Shown here one piece after another: positions 54,685-63,837 of a DNA stretch of 64,000 nucleotides (the first letter of the stretch is position 1; each line of letters starts with the position of its first letter). Location of the stretch: positions 1 to 64,000 of the forward strand of contig NZ_JNLX01000031.1 in NCBI RefSeq assembly GCF_000715495.1, in the 5' to 3' direction. The notes beneath the pieces were generated by a model. The model worked only from the letters and a program-made list of their open reading frames with translations. It ran no database searches and was not told the DNA's origin. The translations under genes and the position numbers were made by a program. The DNA is from Hymenobacter sp. IS2118 (GTDB taxonomy: Bacteria; Bacteroidota; Bacteroidia; Cytophagales; Hymenobacteraceae).

Positions 54685-54733
54685 CTAACAAATTTAGTTT
54701 ACTATTGCTAAACACGCTAACAAATTTGGTTTT
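54685..54733 (-). promoter_or_regulatory. Direct repeats upstream of umuD, candidate SOS-type operator
   Basis: CTAACAAATTTAGTTT (54685-54700) and CTAACAAATTTGGTTT (54717-54732) are repeated with 32-base spacing in an AT-rich stretch. The first contains TAAATTTG on the minus strand, a match to the -7 element TAnnTTTG, which would place a promoter about 85 bases upstream of umuD. A repressor that binds the repeats could control umuDC and the divergent lipoprotein gene. Confidence 0.4.
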
Positions 54734-54861
54734 AACAAATTGAACAATAGCATAATAAAATTTAGTATACAGTCCCCGTAGTACTACTACAGCTTGAAGC
54801 CCGGCCCGTCTGCGCTAGGTACGCTACCAACTGCCCCGCACAGTTACTTTCGCAATCTGCC

Positions 54862-56658
54862 ATGGCTCAATGTTACATCCATTTCCTGTCTCGAAACCCC
54901 GGTCTGTTAGCATTCCTGCTCTTGCTGCTAAGCGCGTGTGGCAGCAACCAGACCACCGAAACTGCTAAACCCCCGGAAGCGCCAGCTCCTCATTCCTATG
55001 TGCAGGCACTGCTTCGTACCGGTTTGGTTGCTGAGCAGCACCGCCGCTGGCTGCTGTTTGCTGACACCACCCGCCAGGACATGTACCAATTAGGCCACAC
55101 GCCCCGAGAAGTGCGCTGGTGGCTGGCCAGCTACGAGGAGCGTATAGAGAAAAAGCTGACACTGGACCCCGATTCGTTGCAACTGTTCATTGCTACGGCG
55201 GAGCAGATGCGCCACCCGCCGCCACCACCGCCGATGGTCACCATCATTCGGTTTCCATCCACCCCGGCCGCCAAGGTCCGCGCCCACAAGCAGACCATTC
55301 ACCTTACCCAGCAGCTTCAGCAAGCGGGCTTGCTTACCGCCGCCGAATACCGCCGGACCCTGCCACTGGCCACAGCCGGCGAATTCTACAGCCGCCGCAA
55401 CTTGCTCATGACCGTGAATGAGATGGCCTTGGTTGCAGAGGGCCTGCAGCAGAGCGGCGACTTGCCGCCAACACTGCAGCGCCTTGGTTTACTAACCAAA
55501 GCACAGGCCCAGCAGCTAGCGCACGACCTGCGAGCGGGCGTATTCACCGACCCCGTGGAAGTGCTGCCCCGGCTGCCCTACGCCCGCTTGTTCAATCGGC
55601 GTCAATATCCCGCGGCGATGCTTCCCTACCTGGAGCAATTGCACCGCGACGTGGCGAAGCTCTTATCCGGGCTGCAATTTACCAACTTCCGGGCCTGGGT
55701 CATCACCCCCGGCGAAATGTCGACCTGCATCAACTGCGACGGCGCGGAAGACGTGCTGGTGCAGCTAAAAATTGGCACGAAGGAATACGCACAGCGCAGT
55801 GAGTGGCAGCCAAAATACAGCCTGAACGGAGGCAGCCAGCCGGAGATTGATGCCAACCAGTTCTACCACCTTTTCAACCAGGCCCTGGCCGACCAGGGTA
55901 GTCCTCACCGCTTGGTATTCGTAGAGTCTGAGCAGGCCAAGCACATTATTGGCGGGCAATTTGGCCTCTGGCGGATGACCGCCCCGCAAGCCGAGGCCCT
56001 GGATACCTTGGGTGCCTCCGCCCTGCAATTGGAGGCCTACGAAAGCTTCAAGATTCTGCCCACCGATACGGTCACGGCTGCCCTGCGCGCTTTTGAGGCG
56101 CTCGGCTTCCTGCGTCACCTGAGTCCCGCGCAACGTGCAGCTGCCGAAGCGCACCTGCACCAGGCCCGCCTTCAGTCACGCGAAGAAGTGCTGCATTACG
56201 TGCCCGGCAGTGTCGGTGAGTACCAGGGCGACCCCCAATACCGCAGCTGGTCCTATGCCCGCTTGCTGCAGGTACTGCGCCAAATATCCAGTGGCCGTTT
56301 CAGCCCGAGCCTAGTGCGCGACGGCTGCCAGCACGCCGACGGCACCCTGCGCTTTCAACTTGGAAACCGCGTTTATTCGACGCCCCTATACCAAGCCAAT
56401 GAGTCGCCCGACCCGCGCTTGTTCCAGCTGGTGCAGCGGGCGTTGCGGGAGCAGCATATTCCGGGCAAGTTCTACCGGGTCAGTTTCGAGCTGGCGCAAT
56501 CCAAGGGCATGGTGGTGAATTATGTCTTCCTCTCGCCCCCACAAGAGCGCGCCATCCGCCAGAGACACCTGCTGGACCTCACCGACCCGACGTTGAGCGA
56601 TGAAGAGCGTTACGCCCTGGAAGAAGCGAGGGATTCTGCCTCTCAAAGCGGACAGTAA
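54862..56658 (+). CDS. Large hypothetical lipoprotein
   Basis: 598-residue lipoprotein of unknown role. The N-terminus MAQCYIHFLSRNPGLLAFLL is followed by a lipobox LSAC (Cys26), then a short linker and a largely helical body. Recurrent segments such as LLRTGLVAEQHRRWLLFADT, QQLQQAGLLTAAEYRRTL and LQRLGLLTKAQAQQLAHDL look like a repeated helical motif with LLTxxxxxxL, suggesting duplicated domains. WVITPGEMSTCINCDGAED contains a Cys pair. It is transcribed away from umuDC and shares the intergenic region. Confidence 0.65.
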   Translation: MAQCYIHFLSRNPGLLAFLLLLLSACGSNQTTETAKPPEAPAPHSYVQALLRTGLVAEQHRRWLLFADTTRQDMYQLGHTPREVRWWLASYEERIEKKLTLDPDSLQLFIATAEQMRHPPPPPPMVTIIRFPSTPAAKVRAHKQTIHLTQQLQQAGLLTAAEYRRTLPLATAGEFYSRRNLLMTVNEMALVAEGLQQSGDLPPTLQRLGLLTKAQAQQLAHDLRAGVFTDPVEVLPRLPYARLFNRRQYPAAMLPYLEQLHRDVAKLLSGLQFTNFRAWVITPGEMSTCINCDGAEDVLVQLKIGTKEYAQRSEWQPKYSLNGGSQPEIDANQFYHLFNQALADQGSPHRLVFVESEQAKHIIGGQFGLWRMTAPQAEALDTLGASALQLEAYESFKILPTDTVTAALRAFEALGFLRHLSPAQRAAAEAHLHQARLQSREEVLHYVPGSVGEYQGDPQYRSWSYARLLQVLRQISSGRFSPSLVRDGCQHADGTLRFQLGNRVYSTPLYQANESPDPRLFQLVQRALREQHIPGKFYRVSFELAQSKGMVVNYVFLSPPQERAIRQRHLLDLTDPTLSDEERYALEEARDSASQSGQ

Positions 56659-56700
56659 TTTCTCGAAGGTGGCAAGCTGCTGGTAGTAACAGGTTCACAC

Positions 56701-57774
56701 CTAACGCCCCTTGTAAAAGGCCTGCCGTACCCCCATCAGCAGCTGCTCGGTTGCGTCTTTACTCGGTGCGTCGGGCAGCGCGGAAGCCGCAAAGGCCGCT
56801 TCTACCCGCGTCACCAGTTGCTCGGCTGCGGCCACCAGCTCCTCGTATTCAAACTCCCCGCGACGTATTTGCAGCAGAAAGTCCCGGTTGGGCCGCCGCA
56901 CGTGCAGCTGCCCGGTTTCGGCAATTTCCAACGCCATCTGCAGCAGGCGGAACACGTGCAGCATGTTCTTGGCGTCGTAGTTCTTGCCGTGCTGCACGGT
57001 GTTGGCGTACCGCTCGCCGTTGCGCTTCTCCACCCACTCCCAGTACTCGCGAAACACGCGGCAGTAGGTGCTGTAGCCGTTGCGGTTGAAGGAGAGATAG
57101 GCCACTGGCGCTTCGCCCTTGGGCACGGCCGAGAGCAGTACGTCCTGCGACGTGTCCGGGTCGCGCATCAAGCCGCGGTAGCCGTGGGCGCGTTCGGGCG
57201 TGGCGTCTACGAACAGGGCATACAAATCCACCAGGTGGGGCACGTTGACCAAGCCGCACTGCGCCGCGGTCACGTTTTTGCGGTCCAGCCATGTAGCCAC
57301 GGGCTGCGCGCCTGCTCCGGCGGTCACGTAGCAGAAGTCCAGCACCGATTTGCGGGCCGGCGGCTCGGGGTGGTTGATTTTCTTATTCAGCCCCTTGGCC
57401 TTGCGGATTTGCGCCACCGCGTACTCGGCAAAGCTTTGGCGGCAGAGCTTGGAGAGAAAGGCACCGGCCTGGAACTGCGCAAACAGCGGGTGCTGGTACA
57501 CCACGCAGTCAGCCGGCGTACCCAGCAGCTCCAGTACCGTTGGGTTATTCTTCAGCAGCAGTTCCACGAAGCGGCGCAGCTCGTAGAATACCTCGTCATT
57601 GGTTTCATTGGCTACCTGCGGTACGTAGTCCAGGCCAAAGAATTGGGCCTCCGGCAGCACAAACACGCCCTTGAGGTCAGTGTCTGAGTGCGGCAGGTTG
57701 GTGCCGTAAGCCCGGCTGCCGCTCACGGCTTCGAAAAGTATCAGGTTCTGCTCGCGCAGGTCGGCAATGGTCAT
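56701..57774 (-). CDS. Predicted nucleotidyltransferase, COG3541 type (large form)
   Basis: 357-residue member of the DNA polymerase beta-like superfamily. The N-terminal nucleotidyl-transfer motif is VSGSRAYGTNLPHSDTDLKG (Gly19-Ser20 and Asp31/Asp33), followed by a long helical domain with HGKNYDAKNMLHVFRLLQM. COG3541 proteins cluster with RNA ligases and polynucleotide kinases in other bacteria, where they may add nucleotides to RNA ends. A second COG3541 gene lies just upstream on the same strand and a Pnkp-type enzyme is 2 kb away. Acceptor unknown. Confidence 0.8.
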   Translation of the reverse strand: MTIADLREQNLILFEAVSGSRAYGTNLPHSDTDLKGVFVLPEAQFFGLDYVPQVANETNDEVFYELRRFVELLLKNNPTVLELLGTPADCVVYQHPLFAQFQAGAFLSKLCRQSFAEYAVAQIRKAKGLNKKINHPEPPARKSVLDFCYVTAGAGAQPVATWLDRKNVTAAQCGLVNVPHLVDLYALFVDATPERAHGYRGLMRDPDTSQDVLLSAVPKGEAPVAYLSFNRNGYSTYCRVFREYWEWVEKRNGERYANTVQHGKNYDAKNMLHVFRLLQMALEIAETGQLHVRRPNRDFLLQIRRGEFEYEELVAAAEQLVTRVEAAFAASALPDAPSKDATEQLLMGVRQAFYKGR

Positions 57775-57881
57775 AGGCGAATGTAGCGCGGACTTTTAGT
57801 CCGCTTCTCGCCCCACTACTCAGCACAGTTGCCACGGTGGGCGGCAAGCACTACTCCAAGCCCGTAAACCCAGTGGCAGCT

Positions 57882-58652
57882 TTACCTAGGGAAAGCCGCG
57901 TGCAGCAGCGTCCGAAATATCACATCCAGCTCACTTGCCGCGCTGCCGGCCCTGATAACCGGCAATGACTCCCGCGCCACCTGACCCGCCGCCAGCTCGT
58001 CCCGCAGAAACGCCGTCAATGCCTCGGGTCGCGCCACCACCGTTTTCTCGTTCGCCCCAGCCTTGCGCTGCAGTAGCTCGTCCACTTCGGTGTCCAAGGC
58101 CGAAGGCAACAGTACCCGCAGCGGGGTAAACTCCATGGGTGGTACCGTCTGCCGCTCCCGAATCCAGCGCGCCGCCAGGGCCGAACGCAAGGCGTAGAAC
58201 AGCCGCTTTAAGCGCACGTCCTCGCCCGCTAAATCTTCCTCTACTCCGCGTCGCAATTGCCCCAGGTAATGGTGCAGCCCAGCTTTGAGATTGAACGTGG
58301 CCGGCAGCAATGGCCCCAGCTGCGCCTGAAAGTCTAGCGCCTCGTGATACAACACCGGCGACTGAAGCCACTCGAACAGCGCCGCATTCGACCCGCGTAG
58401 CAGCCGCAGAGCCTTGCGCAGCTCCCAGCCGGCTAAGTCCAGGTCCTCATCCACCGGAAAATCCAGGGTATCACGCCCCTCGTCCAGCGTCAGGTACCAC
58501 TCCGCCGGGTGGCAGTAGATAAAGCGCACGTCGTAGTCCGAATCCGGCGAGGGAAACCCCCAGGCCCGGCTGCCCGACTCGCAGGCGTAGAGGATGCGGA
58601 TGTCGTGGGAGGCTTCGAGGGCGGTGAGGGCGGTTTGGATGCGGGCGTGCAT
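57882..58652 (-). CDS. Predicted nucleotidyltransferase, COG3541/YcgL type (short form)
   Basis: 256-residue nucleotidyltransferase starting at ATG 58652 (MHARIQTALTALEASHDIR). The catalytic motif is ACESGSRAWGFPSPDSDYDV with Gly27-Ser28 and Asp39/Asp41. The remaining helical part has LRLLRGSNAALFEWLQSP and RLKRLFYALRSALAARWI. An earlier in-frame start (58715) would add 21 residues with no homology. It is upstream of the larger paralogue with 107 bases between them, and divergent from the XRE gene at 58746. Role in RNA repair inferred from the neighbourhood. Confidence 0.8.
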   Translation of the reverse strand: MHARIQTALTALEASHDIRILYACESGSRAWGFPSPDSDYDVRFIYCHPAEWYLTLDEGRDTLDFPVDEDLDLAGWELRKALRLLRGSNAALFEWLQSPVLYHEALDFQAQLGPLLPATFNLKAGLHHYLGQLRRGVEEDLAGEDVRLKRLFYALRSALAARWIRERQTVPPMEFTPLRVLLPSALDTEVDELLQRKAGANEKTVVARPEALTAFLRDELAAGQVARESLPVIRAGSAASELDVIFRTLLHAAFPR

Positions 58653-58745
58653 GGGCAAAATGGTTTGGTGAGCTCGGCATGATAGCACACTGAAAGCAGT
58701 AGAAGCCGCCGCCACGGCTTACTTTAGCGGCTTACTTCGCCAAAG

Positions 58746-59057
58746 ATGAAAACGTATTCGCTGGACGGAGTTATCGAGCAGTACATCGGGTCTATCGGGA
58801 CGCTTGAGCGTGACGCTTTTGAGGAGCCACTACGCTTCGGTCTGCTCGGCAAGGCCATCAAGGAAGCCCGCCTGAAACGCCACCTGACCCAACAGCAGCT
58901 CGGTGACCTCGTGGGCATGCAAAAGGCTCAGATTTCTAAGCTGGAAAATAGCCTGACCGATGCACATTTTGATACGGTGATAAAGGTTTTCAAGGCGCTA
59001 GATGCGAAAGCTAGTTTCAGCGTGGAGCTGCTGAATCAGACGATGCCAGTTGTGTAA
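58746..59057 (+). CDS. XRE-family regulator, HigA/HipB-like (orphan antitoxin?)
   Basis: 103-residue protein with an N-terminal tail containing GTLERDAFEEPLR and a HTH at about residues 45-75: HLTQQQLGDLVGMQKAQISKLEN. This layout is typical of HigA-type antitoxins encoded after a RelE/HigB toxin. No toxin frame is visible upstream; the preceding gene is on the opposite strand. It may regulate the adjacent nucleotidyltransferases or be a relic. The following PLD gene starts 40 bases downstream. Confidence 0.7.
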   Translation: MKTYSLDGVIEQYIGSIGTLERDAFEEPLRFGLLGKAIKEARLKRHLTQQQLGDLVGMQKAQISKLENSLTDAHFDTVIKVFKALDAKASFSVELLNQTMPVV

Positions 59058-59097
59058 TCTTAATACCTGTAAGAAATTTTTCATAATCACCTACACC

Positions 59098-60000
59098 ATG
59101 GAAGCACTAAATTTACAATTTCTCTATGGAAAAGAATTTTGGACTAAATTAGAATTTCTTCTAAAAAATGCTAGCGAGAGAGTTTTTATCCTGAGCGCTT
59201 TCATGGGTGAAAACACGTATAAAAAGTATATCAAATTTATTCCAGATGATGTGTTCATATTGACAGTATGTAGAGAGGATAGTTCATATAAGCCAGTGGA
59301 GTCGTTGAAGATAAATCATAAATATTTCCACGGCAAAATATATTTAATCGATAACACGATAATAATTGGCTCACAAAATTTATATGAGGCCAACAAGGAA
59401 GGCGAATTCAGTACACTTATTGAAACTGATTCATTTAATTCAAGCCTAATTCTCTATCAAGCGCTATTAAAAATAATTGAAAAAGAGCCTATCCAAGCAG
59501 AGCCAGTAGATGAGGATTTTATAAGCCTATATGAAGATGGCTGCCCTTTTTGTGGTCATTATATCGCCTCGGATTCTGTTTCGCTTCATACTTGTCCAGG
59601 ATATGGCGGCGACTTCGTTTCAGACGACGATTGTGAATCTTATGGAGGCGATGGTTTCTGTAAGTACTGCTTACCTGAAAATCGCAGAAGTATTGGTGAA
59701 GCAATTTGCTGTGATGACAGCGGTTGTGGACTAGGTATTTCTCTAAAAACGAACTATTTACTTCATCATGCTATAAATCCTGTTACTAAAGAAGAATTTG
59801 ATTTAGCAAGACAGTACCTAAGGCTATTCAATTTCTTTGCAAAGCAAGGAGAAGATGCTGTCGAAATATTTCATAAACTCGGCTTTGTTGGTGAAGTCTA
59901 TAAAATAAATCATGAAAGAAAGCAACATAAACTTGTAAGTCATGATGTTGCTCAACGGATGGTAGCTAACCTGCAAAATAGGATAGCGAATAACCAATAA
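59098..60000 (+). CDS. PLD-family (single HKD) protein with Cys-rich region, AT-rich gene
   Basis: 300-residue protein from the ATG at 59098. One HKD motif HGKIYLID (His78, Lys80, Asp85) is followed by GSQNLYEAN, matching PLD-type nucleases or phosphodiesterases that work as dimers. Then comes a Cys/His-rich module (CPFCGH, HTCPGYGGDF, FCKYCLPENR, ICCDDSGCG) likely to bind zinc, and a helical end. The coding DNA is much more AT-rich than both neighbours, strong evidence of recent transfer. It sits inside an RNA-repair cluster. A role as a nuclease effector is plausible. Confidence 0.7.
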   Translation: MEALNLQFLYGKEFWTKLEFLLKNASERVFILSAFMGENTYKKYIKFIPDDVFILTVCREDSSYKPVESLKINHKYFHGKIYLIDNTIIIGSQNLYEANKEGEFSTLIETDSFNSSLILYQALLKIIEKEPIQAEPVDEDFISLYEDGCPFCGHYIASDSVSLHTCPGYGGDFVSDDDCESYGGDGFCKYCLPENRRSIGEAICCDDSGCGLGISLKTNYLLHHAINPVTKEEFDLARQYLRLFNFFAKQGEDAVEIFHKLGFVGEVYKINHERKQHKLVSHDVAQRMVANLQNRIANNQ

Positions 60001-60005
60001 CTATT

Positions 60006-62624
60006 CTACAACCGTGGGTCCACCGCTTCGCTTTCCAGTGCCAGCACCCCGAACACGCACTGGTGCACCTTGCGCAGGGGCTGACCGGCTACAAAACGCT
60101 CTAGCCCCTCCACCCCCAGCGCGAACTCGCGCAGGGCTAGGTTGCGCTTGGTTTTCACGTTGCGCTGCTTGAGACGCTCGAGGTTGCCGGGTAGCAGGTA
60201 GTCGGGCCCGTAGATGATGCGCAAGTACTCGCGCCCCCGGCACTTGAGCGCCGGCTGCAGCAGCCCCTTGCGGGTGCTGCTCACGAAGTCGTAGGGCTTC
60301 ACTACCATGCCCTCGCCGCCGGCTGCCGTCAGTTCCGTCCACCACTGGATAGCAGCTTCCACCTCGGCTGGGTCGGCCAGGGGCACCACCCGGTAGGGCG
60401 TGGCCCGGAGCAGGCCCGGGTCGGCCAGGGCGAGCGTGCGCAGCGTTTCCATGTGCCAGGCGTGGTCGCGGTCAAAGTACGTCTTGCCCTCGGTGGCCAG
60501 CAGGTGAAAGGGCGCCAGCTTCAGGTCCTCGAGCGAATGCACGGGCCAGCAGTAGCGGCGGTATGCATCGGCGTAGTGGCCGGCGGCCTCGCGGCGCGCC
60601 ACCGTGCGGGCCAGCAGGGCCTCGGCTCCGTCCAGGTCGCGGGCCGCTGCTTCCACCAGCACCGCTTCCACTTGGGGCAGGGCCGCACCGGCAGCAGCAG
60701 CCACGGCCGCGTATTGATTCTTGACCAATTCTTGCGCCTTGGCCGACCAGGGTAGTAGCTCGGCATCGAGGCACACCCAGTCGGTGTCGAATTTCTCCCA
60801 GAAGCCGGCTGTGGTCAGCGCGTCGCGCAGCCGGGCCAGAAACGCCGTTTCCAATTCGGGGTCAGTGAAGAAGTTGCGGCCGGTGCGGGTGTAGCACTTG
60901 CCGATGCCTTCGCCCACGAGCCCGAGCCGCCGCCGGATAGCTTCCTCGTCCTTGCCAAGCACGACGACCACGCGGCTGCCCATGTGCTTTTCCTCGCAAA
61001 CCACCCGCTCCACGCCCAGCTGCTTGTAGTAGGCCAGGGCCTCGGCAGGGTGTTCGAGCAGGTCGGGCAGCTCCGAGGTTTCGGTGGGGGACATGGTGGG
61101 GGGAAGGTACAGCAGCCACTTGGGGTGCAAGGCAAAGCGCGACATCACCTCCAGGGCGGCCACCGCGTTTTCTTCGCGAATGGTCACCCCGCGCATGAGG
61201 CGGGTTTCGATGAACTGCTTGCCCGTCACGTCGCGGATGTCGAGCAGGTCGTCGTCTTGCTGCTGCATGGTTAGCTCGCCCTCGCCGGCCGCGCCCTCTG
61301 CCAGCAGCGCGGCGGCCCGGTAGTTGAGCGGCCGTGCCGGCTCGCAGTATACTCGCGCCGCGGGCACCGTCACCAGCTCGCGCTCGGGGTAGCGCAGCGC
61401 CGTCAGCCGGCCGCCAAATACGCAGCCCGTGTCCAGGTCGATGGTGTTGTTGAGCCACTCCGGGTCCGGCACCGGCGTGTGGCCAAAGGCCACCATGGCC
61501 CGTCCCCGGTACTCGCGGGCCCACTCGTACCGCACGGGCAAGCCGAACTCGTCAATCTCGCCGGTGCTTTCGCCAAACAGCGCGAAGGCCCGCACGGCCC
61601 CCGAGCCGCGGCCCTGCATCTCCTCGGTCAGGCCCGCGTGGGCCACCACCAGCTTGCCGCCGTCGAGCACGTAGTGGCTCACCAGTCCGTCGAGGAACTG
61701 CCGCACCTGCCCGCCAAAGGCCGCCGGCTCCAGCTCCATCTGCGCCAGCGTTTCGCCCAGCCCGTGGTTCACGGTCACTTTTTTGCCGTTGAGGTGGCGC
61801 AGCAGCTTGATGTCGTGGTTGCCGGGCACGCAGAGCGCGCTGCCGTCCTTCACCATGCTCATCACCAGGCGAAGGACCTGCGGCGAGGCTGGGCCCCGGT
61901 CCACCAGGTCGCCCAGAAACACCGCCCGCCGCCCGGCCGGCGGCGTTACCCGCACACCTAAGTCCCGGTCGTCCGCCACGGGTTCGGCTTCCACATGATA
62001 GTCCATCTGGCCAAGCAGCGCCAGTAACTCGTCGTAGCAGCCGTGCACGTCCCCGATGATGTCGAAGGGCCCGGTTTCTTCCTTGCGGTTGTTGTAAAGC
62101 CGGTCGCGGACGATGCTTTGCACTCCGTCAATTTCCTCCACGCCACGCAGGTGGTGAATGTGCCGAAACCCTTCCTGTTTGAGGTTGCGCAGGCTTTTGC
62201 GCAGTTCCTGGCGGTGCCGGGCCACCACGTGCGGCCCCATGTGCTTGCGGTCCGGCCGCAGCGCGTTGCGCTCGTGCGCCACGCCTTCGGGCACGTCGAG
62301 CACGATGGCCACGGGCAGCACGTGATACTGCCGGGCCAGGGCCACCAGCGGCTTGCGCCCTTCGGCCTGCACGTTGGTGGCATCGACGACAGTGAGCAGC
62401 CCGCGCTTCAAGCGCTTGGCCACCAGGTAGTGCAGCAGCTCAAATGCGTCTTTGCTGGCCGACTGGTCGTTTTCGTCGTCGGCCACCAGCCCCCGGCAGG
62501 CATCCGAAGAGACGATTTCCGTGGGCTTGAACAAGCGCCGGGCGAACGTGGACTTTCCTGCGCCCGTGCTGCCGATGAGGAGAACGAGGGAGAGTTCGGG
62601 GAGCTTGAGGGTATCTTGGGGCAT
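60006..62624 (-). CDS. Bacterial polynucleotide kinase-phosphatase with ligase domain (Pnkp)
   Basis: RNA-repair enzyme of 872 residues with three activities. The N-terminal kinase has Walker A GSTGAGKST (18-26) and DATN at 81-84; the central calcineurin phosphatase has GDVHGCYDE (Asp192, His194), GDLVDRGP (Asp239) and PGNHD (Asn269-His270); the C-terminal nucleotidyl-transferase/ligase has a candidate KxxG lysine (Lys546 in EEKHMGSR). This is the order of bacterial Pnkp, which heals cleaved RNA ends, usually with methyltransferase Hen1. No Hen1 is seen in the window. It is convergent with the PLD gene. Confidence 0.93.
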   Translation of the reverse strand: MPQDTLKLPELSLVLLIGSTGAGKSTFARRLFKPTEIVSSDACRGLVADDENDQSASKDAFELLHYLVAKRLKRGLLTVVDATNVQAEGRKPLVALARQYHVLPVAIVLDVPEGVAHERNALRPDRKHMGPHVVARHRQELRKSLRNLKQEGFRHIHHLRGVEEIDGVQSIVRDRLYNNRKEETGPFDIIGDVHGCYDELLALLGQMDYHVEAEPVADDRDLGVRVTPPAGRRAVFLGDLVDRGPASPQVLRLVMSMVKDGSALCVPGNHDIKLLRHLNGKKVTVNHGLGETLAQMELEPAAFGGQVRQFLDGLVSHYVLDGGKLVVAHAGLTEEMQGRGSGAVRAFALFGESTGEIDEFGLPVRYEWAREYRGRAMVAFGHTPVPDPEWLNNTIDLDTGCVFGGRLTALRYPERELVTVPAARVYCEPARPLNYRAAALLAEGAAGEGELTMQQQDDDLLDIRDVTGKQFIETRLMRGVTIREENAVAALEVMSRFALHPKWLLYLPPTMSPTETSELPDLLEHPAEALAYYKQLGVERVVCEEKHMGSRVVVVLGKDEEAIRRRLGLVGEGIGKCYTRTGRNFFTDPELETAFLARLRDALTTAGFWEKFDTDWVCLDAELLPWSAKAQELVKNQYAAVAAAAGAALPQVEAVLVEAAARDLDGAEALLARTVARREAAGHYADAYRRYCWPVHSLEDLKLAPFHLLATEGKTYFDRDHAWHMETLRTLALADPGLLRATPYRVVPLADPAEVEAAIQWWTELTAAGGEGMVVKPYDFVSSTRKGLLQPALKCRGREYLRIIYGPDYLLPGNLERLKQRNVKTKRNLALREFALGVEGLERFVAGQPLRKVHQCVFGVLALESEAVDPRL

Positions 62625-62693
62625 AAAAACAGACGCGGACGGTAGTTGCAGGCTACAAGATTAGGCACAACTACCCACTATTGACGCTTTACT

Positions 62694-63242
62694 ATGAAGG
62701 TTGGCAAGCAATTCAACACGCTCACCCACGGGGAGTACCTGCACCTAATTGAGCACCACAAGAAGTTCACGGACTTCAACACCCTCGGGCTGTTCCGCTC
62801 CATTGTGGAAACCACGAAGCTGAGCCTTGAACAGAAGCTAGAGCTGCGGCAAGTGGCTATTGCCGCGTTTCCGAAGACGTTTGATTTCCTGCAATTGAAA
62901 GACCCCCAGACCTATTTCAACGTGAGTACGTTGGGTGAAACGTTAACCGAAGCCGATGAAAATCAGGTGTGGGAAAACATCAAACGAAATCAGCAGAAAA
63001 TTTGGGAAAACAAGCGGCTAGGCCACCGAAATTTCGGTACATACTCCAAGCATATCTGTGGCTATGATACCTGCCATCTAAACGGAATGATGATTCGACA
63101 AGGCTCTCACCTGGAGTATGGCGGGCCAATGCATTTTCACTCGGATAACCATAGCTGGTCCAAGCCAGCAAAAGCTGCGCGGTACAAACAGGAAAGAAAA
63201 TCAAAACAGCAGCTGATTGCTAAGCGGATTATAGAGGCCTGA
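62694..63242 (+). CDS. Hypothetical protein beside Pnkp
   Basis: Unrecognised 182-residue protein, divergent from pnkp. The C-terminal part has HICGYDTCHLNGMMIRQGSH followed by MHFHSDNHSW, a cluster of Cys and His residues that could bind a metal. The N-terminal part is helical (SLEQKLELRQVAIAAFPKTF). Composition is moderately AT-rich. It lies 10 bases before the Fic gene on the same strand, so the two could be cotranscribed. Confidence 0.55.
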   Translation: MKVGKQFNTLTHGEYLHLIEHHKKFTDFNTLGLFRSIVETTKLSLEQKLELRQVAIAAFPKTFDFLQLKDPQTYFNVSTLGETLTEADENQVWENIKRNQQKIWENKRLGHRNFGTYSKHICGYDTCHLNGMMIRQGSHLEYGGPMHFHSDNHSWSKPAKAARYKQERKSKQQLIAKRIIEA

Positions 63243-63252
63243 TGCCACCCGC

Positions 63253-63837
63253 ATGGACAAGTACCAATCCTCCGCTCACGAAAGCGAGATTCTACCCAAC
63301 CTACTAGGCCTGACCGATGCCTCGTCCATCGGCTTGGCCGAGTTTGAAGGCTTCCTGCGGGCCGACATCGTGTTGACGGAAGCCCTCACGTCCGCCACCA
63401 CCTTCACCTTGCCGTACCTATTGGCCATGCACCGGCTGGCGCTCGGGCACCTCTATGCCTTCGCGGGCCGCTACCGCGAGGTGAACATCTCCAAGGGCGG
63501 CTTTGCGTTTCCCGCTGCTCGTTTTTTGCCAGCATCCATGCAGCAATTTGAGCGTGACTGGCTCCATCAGGCGTTGCCCGCCGACCCGAACGCCTTGCTT
63601 GACCGGGTGGGAGCGGTGCACGGCGAGCTGCTGTTTATTCACCCGTTTCGAGAGGGCAACGGGCGCACCGCCCGCTTATTGGCCAATCTGATGTTGGAGC
63701 AGCAGGGCCACGAGCGGCTGCGGTGGGAGCGAATCGACGAAGCGTCGTTCCCGCGCTACGTGGCCGCGGTGCAACAAAGTGGCCTCGGCAACTACGCGCC
63801 CATGCAAGCCCTTATGCGGATACTTTCCCCAGGCTAG
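63253..63837 (+). CDS. Fic-family AMP-transferase
   Basis: 194-residue Fic-domain protein, predicted to transfer AMP (or another nucleotide monophosphate) to a target protein. The catalytic loop HPFREGNGR spans residues 130-138, with His130 as the general base, and is followed by TARLLANLMLEQQGH. No inhibitory (S/T)xxxE(G/N) helix is seen in its own sequence, which marks it as class I-like and in need of a separate antitoxin. The candidate lies on the opposite strand, overlapping its 3' end. Start ATG 63253. Confidence 0.9.
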   Translation: MDKYQSSAHESEILPNLLGLTDASSIGLAEFEGFLRADIVLTEALTSATTFTLPYLLAMHRLALGHLYAFAGRYREVNISKGGFAFPAARFLPASMQQFERDWLHQALPADPNALLDRVGAVHGELLFIHPFREGNGRTARLLANLMLEQQGHERLRWERIDEASFPRYVAAVQQSGLGNYAPMQALMRILSPG

